This document shows, piece after piece, positions 25,957-34,710 of a stretch of DNA of 64,000 nucleotides. The position numbers and the translations under genes were made by a program. The first letter of the stretch is position 1. Every line of letters starts with the position of its first letter. The notes below the pieces were generated by a model. The model had not been told where the DNA came from, ran no database searches, and saw only the letters and a program-made list of their open reading frames with translations. The stretch is from the NCBI RefSeq assembly GCF_001494635.1, contig NZ_LOJF01000009.1:496001-560000 (forward strand). Direction: 5' to 3'. Source of the DNA: Tractidigestivibacter scatoligenes (lineage in GTDB: Bacteria > Actinomycetota > Coriobacteriia > Coriobacteriales > Atopobiaceae).

Positions 25957-27195
25957 CTAAAACGAGCTCTCGGTTGGCCTTGGGTAGTAGCGGCGGAACT
26001 TACGCAGCTGGTTCCACTCCGTGAGATCGACGTCCAAGCGGCGGCGCAGGCTCATGTCAGGCGCGTAGCGCTGGGGGTCAACCCGACGGCCGTCACGGAT
26101 GAGGCCCCGCACTTCTGCTGCAAGCGTACTGTCGGTGAGGTAACGCATGAGCAGGCAGTCCGGCACAAGCGAGTACAGGCAGGGGTTCTCGGCACACACA
26201 AGAGGGCAATTCTCGCCATCTACAAGATCGGCAACCATGATCTGCATGGGATTGGCTCCCGCGCCAACAACGTAGTAGGAGTTGCGCCCTACACGGGGGT
26301 TGAGCTCGAAGAAGAGCCACTCCCCCGTTGCAGGGTCTCGCTTCATGTCAACCTCCGCGAAGCCCGTGTAGCGCAGGTCCTGAAGAAGACCGGCGACCTT
26401 CTCAACCATGTTGGGCATAGGGCGAGAGACCATGGCTACAGAGTTGCCGCGCATGGTGGGCGCATGGTCCTCGAGCAGGGTCTGGGCGGCCGAGAAGAGG
26501 CGCAGGGAGCCCGCGGCGTCAACGTAGAGCGTGAGCGCACCCATGTGGGTGTCGTCACCGCCAATGAGCTCCTGGACAAGGAAGTCGCCAGAAAAGCCGG
26601 CGGCTCGAAGCGAGGCCCAGAGATCATCAAGTTCTGCCTGGGAGTTCATGCGGTAGACCTTTCGGAACCCCTTTGAGAAAAGGTGGCTGTAGCCAGCGGA
26701 ACGGGCCGCCTTCGCGACAACCGGAAAGCGTATCTGGGTAGGTGGGATGGCATTGCTGCCCGCAAGACGCACGATCTCGGTCCGTGGTGTTGGAAGGCCA
26801 TGAGCCTCGCAAAGGGACATGAACTCAGACTTGTCGCAAGCCCGGGAAAATGCCTCCCGAGTAGGAATGGGCAGGACGAACTGGGACGGGAGCTCGTCGC
26901 GAATAGCCTCGAGAGCCTCTGCAAGGGCATCGGTGGAGACGACGATGGGCATGCGCGCGCCAGGTGCGCTCGAAGCAAGCTCCAGCAGGGCGTGCAGGAG
27001 CTGATTGGGCGCGAACGACGGCAGCAGGTGCTTCTCGAGAATGCGCGAGTGCTCAACGGCGGCAGCGAAACCGGTGCCCAGTATTGCCGATCGAACGCCA
27101 AACGCCTCGTGAAACTCCCGGGCATAGGCGTGGCAGGAAATGTCCCCACCAAGAATGACGGGGAGAAGGTCAGACCTTGACTGGGCCATTGTCAT
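25957..27195 (-). CDS. ATP-grasp carboxylate-amine ligase, copy 2
   Basis: 412 residues (an ATG six bases in, 27189, is an alternative start; no strong ribosome-binding site precedes either). Paralogue of the gene at 23473: shared 'LILGGDI/VILGGDI' and 'REFHEA' starts, 'FPVVAKAARSAGYSHLF', 'FLVQELIGGDD', 'FFELNPRVGRNSYY' and the C-terminal 'DLTEWNQLRKFRRYYP...SSF'. Overall identity is clearly partial, with the first 150 residues differing most, so a different substrate is likely. It starts 14 bp after the FemABX gene at 27210 on the same strand, the reverse of the copy-1 order. Confidence 0.75.
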   Translation of the reverse strand: MTMAQSRSDLLPVILGGDISCHAYAREFHEAFGVRSAILGTGFAAAVEHSRILEKHLLPSFAPNQLLHALLELASSAPGARMPIVVSTDALAEALEAIRDELPSQFVLPIPTREAFSRACDKSEFMSLCEAHGLPTPRTEIVRLAGSNAIPPTQIRFPVVAKAARSAGYSHLFSKGFRKVYRMNSQAELDDLWASLRAAGFSGDFLVQELIGGDDTHMGALTLYVDAAGSLRLFSAAQTLLEDHAPTMRGNSVAMVSRPMPNMVEKVAGLLQDLRYTGFAEVDMKRDPATGEWLFFELNPRVGRNSYYVVGAGANPMQIMVADLVDGENCPLVCAENPCLYSLVPDCLLMRYLTDSTLAAEVRGLIRDGRRVDPQRYAPDMSLRRRLDVDLTEWNQLRKFRRYYPRPTESSF

Positions 27196-27209
27196 GAGAA
27201 AATACCCAA

Positions 27210-28214
27210 CTACCGATGTGAGTGACGGAGGTGCTGCAGGCGCACGAGGGCGCCGTAGAAGGCAGTGCGCACGGGCACGTCGCGGTCGGGGGCAACGTGG
27301 ACGAGTTCCTTCGAGAACTTTGTCTTGAACTCGTTGAGGCCCATAAGCTGAGGCGCAATCTCCGAGCCAACGGCCATGAGGTCATAGCGCTCGACCCCTG
27401 CCTCCCCAAGTGACTCTGCCTCGAAGAGCACGAGACGCTCACCAACGTGCTGTCGCATGGTGGCATTCTTCGACGCCGCGTAGTAGCGCATCGCAACCTT
27501 GCCGCTAATGGTGACAATCGACCAGGCGCAGAGCTCGCCGTCGATGCGCGCGGCAAACACGCGGGCGCGCTTGGGACCAAGTGTGGCAAGCAGCCGCTCG
27601 TAGTCTCCACAGGGAGCTGGCGCAAAGCCGTCGCGCGCGCCCGTCTCGACCATGATCTGGTAGTACGGAGCAAAGTCCGCAGCGGCGAGGTCGGTCTCAT
27701 CCGCAACTTCAGCTGGGCATTCACGCAAAGACTTGCGCACGTCACGACGGCCACGCGGCTTCATGCGCGAAAGAATGCCCTCCTCGCCGCCTTCGGTCTG
27801 GATAACGACGGTTGTGTCGTAGGGAATCGTGGAAAGCGTATGACAGGCAAAGTCTACGTCCGCATCCACTGCCAGGCGAAGGAAAACAACCTTGCTATCG
27901 CGGGTGTGAACGTAGCTGCGAAGCGCCTCGAGCGCCTCGGCCTCTTCGCTGGGGGTCGGAGCCTCGAACCAGATGGGCCCATGATGTGAGCGCAGGTAAT
28001 GGAAGCGATGGGTGAGGTAGTCCATGAAGGCCGCAACGGCAACAACATCGCCGTTACGCTCGATGGCAATGCAGCCCCAAGGGCTGCGCCCGGGAATGCC
28101 AGACTCATACTCTGACCAGGCCTTTGTTTGCTCTATGGGGACGTCAACGTTCTGGGCCGCCAAAAGCGACTCGAACTCAGACCAGTCAATCTCTCTCACG
28201 TGAAAAGCCATCAT
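27210..28214 (-). CDS. FemABX/MurM-type aminoacyltransferase, copy 2
   Basis: 334 residues; ATG with GGAGG five bases upstream. Two GNAT-like halves: 'HYLRSHHGPIWFEAPTP' and 'MKPRGRRDVRKSLRECPAEV' in the first, then 'YYQIMVETGARDGF' and 'MRYYAASKNATMRQHVGERL' in the second. It probably adds a residue from aminoacyl-tRNA to the stem peptide of lipid II. It is more divergent from copy 1 (24963) than the ATP-grasp genes are from each other. hisE lies just upstream, so it may share the his transcript. Confidence 0.82.
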   Translation of the reverse strand: MMAFHVREIDWSEFESLLAAQNVDVPIEQTKAWSEYESGIPGRSPWGCIAIERNGDVVAVAAFMDYLTHRFHYLRSHHGPIWFEAPTPSEEAEALEALRSYVHTRDSKVVFLRLAVDADVDFACHTLSTIPYDTTVVIQTEGGEEGILSRMKPRGRRDVRKSLRECPAEVADETDLAAADFAPYYQIMVETGARDGFAPAPCGDYERLLATLGPKRARVFAARIDGELCAWSIVTISGKVAMRYYAASKNATMRQHVGERLVLFEAESLGEAGVERYDLMAVGSEIAPQLMGLNEFKTKFSKELVHVAPDRDVPVRTAFYGALVRLQHLRHSHR

Positions 28215-28225
28215 TGCCCCCTCCG

Positions 28226-28549
28226 CTAATGGCGACGAGCGTCAAGCTCGCCCGCCAGCTCGTCGAGAGTGATGCCGTACTTCTCGGCAACAACGAGTAT
28301 GTGGTAGAGGAGGTCTCCCATCTCGTAGCGTATGTGGTCATGGTCCTCGTCCTTGCAGGCCATGATGATCTCCGACGACTCCTCCGCAAGCTTTGAGAGC
28401 AGCTTGTCGCCCTTCTCGGGCGTGAGGAGACGCGCTGTATAAGACTCCTCCGGAGTCGCTGACGTGGCCCGCTGGTGGATGACGGCGGCGAGCCCCTCCA
28501 GGGTCTCCCCGATGTTTCCGTCCTTCACGTTTGCGGTTCTGACGCCCAT
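28226..28549 (-). CDS. hisE: Phosphoribosyl-ATP pyrophosphatase
   Basis: 107 residues from the ATG of MGVRTANVKD (AAAGGAG upstream); the open frame upstream belongs to no protein. Hydrolyses phosphoribosyl-ATP to phosphoribosyl-AMP, step 2 of histidine synthesis. The all-alpha MazG-like signature is visible: 'KLAEESSEIIMACKD' and 'HIRYEMGDLLYHILVV' with the metal-binding acidic residues. It is encoded apart from hisI; many bacteria fuse the two. Last his gene of the operon. Confidence 0.94.
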   Translation of the reverse strand: MGVRTANVKDGNIGETLEGLAAVIHQRATSATPEESYTARLLTPEKGDKLLSKLAEESSEIIMACKDEDHDHIRYEMGDLLYHILVVAEKYGITLDELAGELDARRH

Positions 28550-28637
28550 TTGTTCTCCTTTGGTCTGTGCGAGCAACACGCTCAGTGTACGGCAAGGGTG
28601 TCTGCAGAATGTGCAGGCAACGTAGCGCCGGGTGCAC

Positions 28638-29021
28638 TCAGGCGAGAGGGACCTCGCGGAAGAAGCAGCTACGGTGTCCCGTGTGGCAGGCTGGGCCGGG
28701 AGAGTCCACCACGTAGACGAGGGTGTCGGCGTCGCAGTCCACAAGGACGCGGCGCATCTGCTGCATGTTTCCGCTGGTGGCCCCCTTGTTCCACAACTCC
28801 TTGCGAGAGCGCGACCAGAACCAGCTGGTACGCGTCTTGAGGGTGAGGTCCAGGGCCTCGCGGTTTGCCCAGGCAACCATGAGCACCTCGCCCGAGCCCT
28901 CCTGTTGCACCACCACGGGGACGAGACCGTGGGCGTCAAAGCTCACGCAGGCGGGGAAGTTGTCGCAGGGCTGTGTGGGCTCGCCGGCATAGGTTGGCGA
29001 GACGTGTGACGCATCTGGCAT
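28638..29021 (-). CDS. hisI: Phosphoribosyl-AMP cyclohydrolase
   Basis: 127 residues; ATG with GAAGGAG upstream. Opens the adenine ring of phosphoribosyl-AMP (step 3). Motifs: 'VLMVAWANREAL', 'TRTSWFWSRSRKELWNKGATSGN', 'VDCDADTLVYVV' (metal-binding Cys/Asp) and the C-terminal 'GPACHTGHRSCFFRE' with the zinc-binding cysteines. It sits between hisF and hisE. Confidence 0.96.
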   Translation of the reverse strand: MPDASHVSPTYAGEPTQPCDNFPACVSFDAHGLVPVVVQQEGSGEVLMVAWANREALDLTLKTRTSWFWSRSRKELWNKGATSGNMQQMRRVLVDCDADTLVYVVDSPGPACHTGHRSCFFREVPLA

Positions 29022-29062
29022 GACTGTTGCTCCTTCTCAACTGATGGACCGCGTGAGACGTG

Positions 29063-29830
29063 CTAGAAGTCAAGCCTCACGGGAATGCCCTGGCTTGCCA
29101 TGTACTCCTTCACCTGGCGCACCGTGTAGGTTCCAAAGTGGAATACGCTCGCAGCGAGAACGGCGTCGGCCTCACCCTCGATGATGCCCTCGGCAAAGTG
29201 TTCGAGCGTTCCCACGCCGCCCGAAGCAATGACGGGAATGCTCACCGCCCGGGAGACAGCACGAGTGAGCGGGATGTCGAAGCCGTCCTTGGTGCCGTCG
29301 CGGTCCATGCTCGTAAGAAGAATCTCGCCGGCGCCGCGGCGCGCAGCCTCCTCCGCCCACTCGACGGCGTCGATGCCCGTGGGGATGCGGCCTCCGGCGA
29401 GGTAGACCTCCCACTTGTCGCCAGGTCCTACCTGCTTGGCGTCGATGGCAACGACCACGGCCTGGCTGCCAAAGGCGCTGGCGGCACGCGTGATGAGGGT
29501 GGGGTCGCGCACGGCGGCCGAGTTGATGGAGACCTTGTCGGCACCAGCCGAAACCATCACGCGGCAGCCCTCGACGTCGCGGAAGCCGCCGCCCACGGTG
29601 TAGGGGATGTGCAGCTGGCTTGCCGCACGCGAGGCCAAATCCACTGTAGTGGAGCGGTCGTCTGAAGTTGCAGTGATGTCGAGGAAGACCACCTCGTCCG
29701 CGCCCTCCCGGTCGTACTTGGCAGCCAACTCCACGGGGTCGCCGGCGTCGCGCAGGTCGACGAAGTTGACGCCCTTAACAACGCGGCCGTCCTTGACGTC
29801 CAGGCAGGGGATGACCCTCTTTGTCAGCAT
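29063..29830 (-). CDS. hisF: Imidazole glycerol phosphate synthase cyclase subunit
   Basis: 255 residues from the ATG of [15 protein letters not shown]-barrel cyclase that uses ammonia from HisH to make imidazole glycerol phosphate and AICAR. Catalytic Asp11 ([12 protein letters not shown]) and Asp130 (VVVAIDAKQ) are present, as are the phosphate-binding 'VIASGGVG' and '[11 protein letters not shown]'. A 344-bp gap with two long hairpins separates it from hisA, although the two are usually adjacent. Confidence 0.97.
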   Translation of the reverse strand: MLTKRVIPCLDVKDGRVVKGVNFVDLRDAGDPVELAAKYDREGADEVVFLDITATSDDRSTTVDLASRAASQLHIPYTVGGGFRDVEGCRVMVSAGADKVSINSAAVRDPTLITRAASAFGSQAVVVAIDAKQVGPGDKWEVYLAGGRIPTGIDAVEWAEEAARRGAGEILLTSMDRDGTKDGFDIPLTRAVSRAVSIPVIASGGVGTLEHFAEGIIEGEADAVLAASVFHFGTYTVRQVKEYMASQGIPVRLDF

Positions 29831-29849
29831 GGTTACTTCCCTTCGGTGG

Positions 29850-29941
29850 GGGCCGCCGTGCTTGTCGCTGCGCTCGGCGCTCGCCGCCCCTGGGGCGGCT
29901 CGCTCGCTTCGCGACTCGCGCCGCGACAAGCGCGGCGGCCC
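29850..29941. repeat. Long hairpin element 1 (19-bp arms), hisA-hisF gap
   Basis: Arms 29850-29868 and 29923-29941 (GGGCCGCCGTGCTTGTCGC and its complement, one mismatch). The inner core, read on the minus strand, is GCGAGCGAGCCGCC, a short loop, then GGCGGCGAGCGC, and is shared with element 2 at 30078. It begins 20 bp upstream of the hisF ATG, inside the his transcript. Confidence 0.75.
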
Positions 29942-30077
29942 GCAGTCGAAACCAATACGTTCAAGCGGTCATCCCCTGACTGGAGCCTGGGACCAGGGCC
30001 TGACCTTCTAGAAGAGCAAAGAACAGAAGCCAAGCGACGTTGTGCGAGGGCGCGCTACCTGCGGTGGGCCGCTCCGA

Positions 30078-30167
30078 GGTCTGCCGGCCCTCCTGCTAGG
30101 CGAATCGCGCAGCGAGCGAGCCGCCAAAGGCGGCGAGCGCTGAGCCGGGCAGGAGGGCCGGCAGACC
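30078..30167. repeat. Long hairpin element 2 (19-bp arms), hisA-hisF gap
   Basis: Perfect arms GGTCTGCCGGCCCTCCTGC and its complement (30078-30096, 30149-30167), with an outer CGGTGG / CCACCG pair. The core on the plus strand is GCGAGCGAGCCGCC-AAA-GGCGGCGAGCGC, the same as in element 1, yet the arms are unrelated. It starts 8 bp after the hisA stop and lacks a T-tract. The 136 bp between the two elements hold nothing I recognise. Confidence 0.8.
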
Positions 30168-30174
30168 CCACCGT

Positions 30175-30909
30175 CTACCCGCACGCGGCGAGAGCGTCCT
30201 CGAGCGTGAGCGCGCCCTCGTACAACGCGCGCCCCGTTATGCAGCCCTCGACCACCTGCGGGCCCAGCGCTGCGAGTGCACGCACGTCGTCCGCGCTAGC
30301 AATGCCGCCCGAGGCCACCACGGGAAAGCCCGCGACTTCGGCGATGTGCCTGTACGCCGCAGGATCGACACCCGTCTGCATGCCGTCGCGCGCGATGTCG
30401 GTAAAGACAAGGTGGCGAAAGCCCATCTCGGCAAGGCTGGAGACAAGGTCGTCCGCCGCAAGCGAGCCACCCTCGCGCCAGCCGTTCACGCGCACCACGC
30501 CGTCCTTCGCGGCGACATCCGCCACAGCCATGTCGCCAAACTCGCGCGCAGCCTGGCGGGCGAACGCAGGGTCGCGCACAAGCGCGGTGCCAATGGCGAT
30601 GCGCCGCACGCCAAGCCCGGCAAGCCGGCGCATGGCTTCGAGGGAGCGTACGCCGCCACCGGCGTCGACCGAGAGCCCCTCGACCTGGCAGATGGCGCGT
30701 ATCGCCTGGGCGTTTGCCTCGCGGGCGGCATCGTCCTCGCCGAGCGCGCTCGAAAGGTCTACCACGTGCACCCAACTGGCACCACGGACGAGAAAGTCTC
30801 GCGCCACAGAGGCTGGGCTATCCGAATAGACGTCCATGCGTGAGCGGTCACCGTTCGCAAGGCGCACCACACGGCCGCCCACCAGGTCGATTGCCGGGAA
30901 GAGGATCAT
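30175..30909 (-). CDS. hisA: ProFAR isomerase HisA
   Basis: 244 residues. Isomerises ProFAR to PRFAR in histidine synthesis; TIM barrel with catalytic Asp8 (FPAIDLVGGRVVRL) and the second Asp in 'VFTDIARDGMQTG' (about 134). Phosphate-binding loops 'DAGGGVRS' and 'VVASGGIAS' are clear. In actinobacteria such a protein may be the bifunctional PriA (also TrpF); I cannot distinguish this from sequence alone. ATG overlaps the hisH stop (ATGA). Confidence 0.95.
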   Translation of the reverse strand: MILFPAIDLVGGRVVRLANGDRSRMDVYSDSPASVARDFLVRGASWVHVVDLSSALGEDDAAREANAQAIRAICQVEGLSVDAGGGVRSLEAMRRLAGLGVRRIAIGTALVRDPAFARQAAREFGDMAVADVAAKDGVVRVNGWREGGSLAADDLVSSLAEMGFRHLVFTDIARDGMQTGVDPAAYRHIAEVAGFPVVASGGIASADDVRALAALGPQVVEGCITGRALYEGALTLEDALAACG

Positions 30910-31619
30910 CGGACGCCCCCAGCCCTCACGATGTCGACGAAGTTCGAGAGCACCACGAGGCCCGTGGCAGAGGACTTCTCGGGATGGAACTGCACGCCAA
31001 AGACGGGTCCCCGGGCAACGGCAGAGCCAAAGCTCCGCGCGTAGTGCGTACGGGCAGCAACCAGCGTGGGGTCGACATCGTCCGCCAGCGCGTAGGAGTG
31101 CGTGAAGTAGAAGTTCGCGCCGGAGGGCACGCCTCGCAGAAGCTGCGTTCTCTCGCCAACCTCGGTTGGGTAGACCTGGTCCCAGCCCACGTGCGGCACC
31201 TTGAGCCTGCCAGAGCGCAGCCGGGTGACCGAGCCGGCAAAGAAGCCCAGGCCGGCGACCCAGCGGTCGTCCCCGGGCGTGCCGGCGGCAACGGGCTCCT
31301 CGTTCTCGTACGGAAGGCCCCTCTCGCCCGAGCGCTCCTCGCCTCGCGAGAAGAGCAGCTGGAGCCCCAGGCAGATGCCCAGGAAGGGGACGCCGCGGCC
31401 GAGTGCGTCGAGAATGGCCTTACCCTGGCCGGACTCGTTCACGTACTCCATGGCGCTCTCAAAGCTGCCAACGCCAGGAAGCACCAGGCCAGAGGCCGCG
31501 GAGATGTCCTCGGGCGCGTCAGAGATGACCGCCTCGCCGCCCACGGCGGCAAGACCGTGCTGGACGGAGAGGAGGTTGCCCTTGTGGTAGTCGATGACGA
31601 CGATCTTCGCGGATGCCAT
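30906..31619 (-). CDS. hisH: Imidazole glycerol phosphate synthase glutamine amidotransferase subunit
   Basis: 237 residues, slightly longer than usual because of an insert around 'ERSGERGLPYENEEPVAAG' (about 95-115). Class I glutaminase supplying ammonia to HisF. The nucleophile is Cys83 in GICLGLQLLF; the His-Glu pair is in 'VFGVQFHPEKSS'. Start and stop overlap with hisB and hisA, showing tight coupling. Confidence 0.96.
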   Translation of the reverse strand: MASAKIVVIDYHKGNLLSVQHGLAAVGGEAVISDAPEDISAASGLVLPGVGSFESAMEYVNESGQGKAILDALGRGVPFLGICLGLQLLFSRGEERSGERGLPYENEEPVAAGTPGDDRWVAGLGFFAGSVTRLRSGRLKVPHVGWDQVYPTEVGERTQLLRGVPSGANFYFTHSYALADDVDPTLVAARTHYARSFGSAVARGPVFGVQFHPEKSSATGLVVLSNFVDIVRAGGVR

Positions 31620-32212
31620 CAGAGCGCCCCCTTCGTAGACGGGATGCCCTCCACGCGCGGGTCCGGCTCGACGGCGACACGAAGCGCACGGGCGAACGAC
31701 TTGAACGTAGCCTCGAGGATGTGGTGGGCGTTCTCGCCGGCAACCTCACGCAGGTGGACGGTCATGCCGGCATCACGCGCCAGCCCACAGAAGAACTCGT
31801 GCCCAAGCTCGGTGTCGAAGGTGCCCACCTTCTCGGGGCCAATGGGCACATCCCAGTAAAGCTCGCCGCGACCAGAGATGTCGACGGCTGCCATGACCAA
31901 GGCCTCGTCGAGCGGCACCAGCGCATCGCCATAGCGGCGGATACCGCGCTTGTCGCCCAGTGCCTGGCGCAGCGCCTGTCCCACCACGATGCCTGTGTCC
32001 TCTACGGTGTGGTGGTCATCCACCCAGGTGTCGCCCTTCACGTGCACCGTGAGGTCCACGAGCGAGTGGCGCGAGAGCGCCGTGAGCATGTGGTCAAAGA
32101 ACCCCACGCCGGTAGAGATGTCCGAGATACCGGTGCCATCGAGGTTCACCGTGACCTCGATTGAGGTCTCGGCGGTCTGCCGAGAGACGCTTGCCACGCG
32201 TGCCATGGTCAT
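31619..32212 (-). CDS. hisB: Imidazoleglycerol-phosphate dehydratase
   Basis: 197 residues; monofunctional dehydratase without the phosphatase domain of the enterobacterial fusion. Metal-binding histidine motifs: '[15 protein letters not shown]', '[11 protein letters not shown]' and 'GHEFFCGLA'. ATGA overlap with hisC. The second ATG (32206) has the better distance from GGGGG and may be the real start. Confidence 0.96.
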   Translation of the reverse strand: MTMARVASVSRQTAETSIEVTVNLDGTGISDISTGVGFFDHMLTALSRHSLVDLTVHVKGDTWVDDHHTVEDTGIVVGQALRQALGDKRGIRRYGDALVPLDEALVMAAVDISGRGELYWDVPIGPEKVGTFDTELGHEFFCGLARDAGMTVHLREVAGENAHHILEATFKSFARALRVAVEPDPRVEGIPSTKGAL

Positions 32213-33300
32213 TCCCCCTTAAGGATGGACGTGAGAGCCGCAACCGCAAGGTCGTTCTCCTCGGGCTTGCCCACGGTGATGCGCAGGCAGTCCTCGAGGC
32301 CGGGCGTGGACGAGAAGTCCCTCACCAGTATGGAGTGCTCGTCGCGCAGGTGGCACCACACCTCGTGGGCGTGCGGCACGCGGACGCAGAGGAAGTTTGC
32401 CTGGCTTGGCCACACGCGCACGCCCAGCGGCACAAGGCCGCCCAGCATGCTAGAAAGGCGACCGCGGTCCTGGCGTATGGCCTGGACGGCCGGCTGGAAC
32501 GCGTCCCGGTGCGTGACGGCAGCAAGGGCGGCCGCCTGGTCGAGCACGCTCACCGAGTAGGGCTGCCGCACGGCGGCAAGCGCCGCCACCACCGCAGGGC
32601 TTGCCAGCACGTAGCCCACACGGGCACCTGCCAGCGCAAACGCCTTGGAGAAGGTGTGCAGCACGGCCAGGCTCTGGTACTCGCCAAGCATGTCCTCGAC
32701 GGTCGAGCCGGGGTCCGCAAACTCGATGTAGGCCTCGTCCACAAGCACGATGCCCGGGCACGCCTCGCAGAGCCTGCGCACGCCATCGCGCGGGAAGAGG
32801 TCGCCCGTGGGGTTGTTGGGCGAGGTCACCACCACGAGCGTCGCCGTGCGCGCGGCCTCGACCAGCGCGTCCACGTTGGGGGCAAAGTCCTTCTCGCGCG
32901 GAACCTCCACCACGGGCGTCTCGACCATGGAGGCGTAGAGGCCGTAGACCGAGAAGGTGGGCGGGCAGCTCACGAGGGCGTGCCCCGCACCGCCAAACGC
33001 CAGGAAGAAATTAAAGAGCAGCTCGTCGCCACCGTTGCCAACAACTACCCGCTCAGGTGCCACGCCGTGCCACGCGGCAAGCTGGTTGCGCAGCTCGCCG
33101 CCTAGGGGCACGGGATAGCGGTTCCAGGCGGCATCGGTCACCGCCTTGGCAAGCGCTGGTGCCACCTCGGGTGGGATGCCATAGTTGTTCTCGTTTGCCG
33201 AGAGAATCACCTCGACGGGCGAGAAGGCCGGGTCATAGGGCTCAAGCGCCGCCGCGGACGGCCGCATGAGCGCGCGGACCTCTGGTGTGATGCCTGTCAT
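32209..33300 (-). CDS. hisC: Histidinol-phosphate aminotransferase
   Basis: 363 residues from the ATG of [12 protein letters not shown], 7 bp after hisD. PLP enzyme converting imidazole acetol phosphate and glutamate to histidinol phosphate. Signatures: '[13 protein letters not shown]', '[16 protein letters not shown]', '[12 protein letters not shown]', '[11 protein letters not shown]' and the PLP lysine in '[18 protein letters not shown]'. Confidence 0.95.
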   Translation of the reverse strand: MTGITPEVRALMRPSAAALEPYDPAFSPVEVILSANENNYGIPPEVAPALAKAVTDAAWNRYPVPLGGELRNQLAAWHGVAPERVVVGNGGDELLFNFFLAFGGAGHALVSCPPTFSVYGLYASMVETPVVEVPREKDFAPNVDALVEAARTATLVVVTSPNNPTGDLFPRDGVRRLCEACPGIVLVDEAYIEFADPGSTVEDMLGEYQSLAVLHTFSKAFALAGARVGYVLASPAVVAALAAVRQPYSVSVLDQAAALAAVTHRDAFQPAVQAIRQDRGRLSSMLGGLVPLGVRVWPSQANFLCVRVPHAHEVWCHLRDEHSILVRDFSSTPGLEDCLRITVGKPEENDLAVAALTSILKGE

Positions 33301-33307
33301 CTCTCCC

Positions 33308-34708
33308 CTATCCCTCGTATCCCGGAAGCTTTGGCACGCCCGGGGCGTCAAGCGTATGCGGCCACGCGGTATGCGCGGCATTCTCGCAAGCGGCGGCCGC
33401 GTTTGCGAAGTCCTTCTCGCCCTGCTCGGCAAGCTTCACGCGTAGCCCGGCAGAAAGGGCGTGTGCCCAAAGCCCCTCGGCCTGGGCCATGGCCTGGACG
33501 GCAGGAGCATCCGCAAGAAGGCCCTGCGGCGTGTAGGAGATGACGCTCGAGCGCTTCTGGAAGTCGTAGACGCCCAGGGGGTTGGAGAAGCGCGCCGTAC
33601 CGCCGGTGGGAAGCGTGTGGTCGGGGCCGGCAACGTAGTCGCCCAGGGGCTCCGAGCTCCAAGCGCCCACAAAGATGGCGCCAGCGTTGCGCACCGAGCC
33701 CAGGAGCGACATGGCGTCCTCGCAGTGCAGCTCGAGGTGCTCCGGCGCCACCACGTTCACGGCCTCGACGGCGTCTGCCAGCGTTGCGGCTACAACCACC
33801 ACTCCGCGGTCGTCGAGCGAGGCACGGGTGATCTTCTCGCGCGGGCTCTGCGAGACCAGGCGCTCCGCGGCATCGAGGACGCGATCCGGAAGAGAGGGGT
33901 CGCAGGTCACAAGGTAGCAAGACGCCATGGGGTCGTGCTCGGCCTGGGCCATGAGGTCCGCTGCCACCACAACGGGGTCTGCCGAGGCGTCTGCCAGGAC
34001 GCAGACCTCGGAGGGACCGGCAATCATGTCGATGCCCACGTCACCGGAGACGTGGCGCTTTGCGGCCGCCACGTAGGCGTTGCCGGGTCCAACGACCTTG
34101 TCGACGCGGGGGATGGACTCGGTGCCGTACGCCACAGCGCCAATCGCCTGGGCACCTCCCACGGCGTAGACCTCGTCGACGCCCGCCACGGATGCCGCGG
34201 CAAGCGTGTATGCCGAGAGAGTGCCGTCATGCTGGGGCGGCGTCACCATGATTACGCGGCGAACACCGGCGACCTTTGCCGGAATGGCGTCCATGAGCAC
34301 GGTCGAGGGGTACTGCGCGCGGCCGCCGGGCACATAGATGGCCACGGAGTCGAGCGGCGTCACCTTGACGCCCAGGATGGTGCCGTCAGGGCGAGTCTCG
34401 AACCAGGAGTTCTCGCGCTGGCGCTCGTGGAACTCGCGAATCTGGCGGTATGCGCGGCGCAGGGACGAGAGGAACTCCGCATCTACCATGCCGGGGGCGG
34501 CGTCCACAAGCTCCTGCGGAACGCGGAACTCGCTTGGGCAGGCACCGTCAAAGCGCTGACAGTACTCGCGCACAGCAGCGTCACCGCGCTCGCGCACGTC
34601 GTCCACGATGCCGGCGGCACTCTCCATCACCTCGCGGGGAAGCGCCCCCGAGCGGTTGAGGTCTGCCTGCGTGAGCGCCTGACCGGCGGCTAGCGTGATC
34701 CTTCTCAA
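33308..34708 (-). CDS. hisD: Histidinol dehydrogenase
   Basis: 466 residues from a TTG start (read MRRITLAAG) just 2 bp after the hisG stop, with GGGAGGGGAG upstream; a longer frame exists but overlaps the hisG end. Zinc-dependent NAD oxidation of histidinol to histidine. Motifs: 'SVAIYVPGGRAQYPSTVLM', 'VDKVVGPGNAYVAAAK', 'IDMIAGPSEVCVLAD' and 'APEHLELHCED'. It is about 30 residues longer than typical at the C-terminus ('AAHTAWPHTLDAPGVPKLP'). Confidence 0.95.
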   Translation of the reverse strand: MRRITLAAGQALTQADLNRSGALPREVMESAAGIVDDVRERGDAAVREYCQRFDGACPSEFRVPQELVDAAPGMVDAEFLSSLRRAYRQIREFHERQRENSWFETRPDGTILGVKVTPLDSVAIYVPGGRAQYPSTVLMDAIPAKVAGVRRVIMVTPPQHDGTLSAYTLAAASVAGVDEVYAVGGAQAIGAVAYGTESIPRVDKVVGPGNAYVAAAKRHVSGDVGIDMIAGPSEVCVLADASADPVVVAADLMAQAEHDPMASCYLVTCDPSLPDRVLDAAERLVSQSPREKITRASLDDRGVVVVAATLADAVEAVNVVAPEHLELHCEDAMSLLGSVRNAGAIFVGAWSSEPLGDYVAGPDHTLPTGGTARFSNPLGVYDFQKRSSVISYTPQGLLADAPAVQAMAQAEGLWAHALSAGLRVKLAEQGEKDFANAAAACENAAHTAWPHTLDAPGVPKLPGYEG

Positions 34709-34710
34709 AG

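Noticed and set aside
30078-30167. Hairpin after hisA as a Rho-independent terminator
   Set aside because: Very stable stem but no T-run on either strand, and hisF-I-E continue downstream on the same strand.
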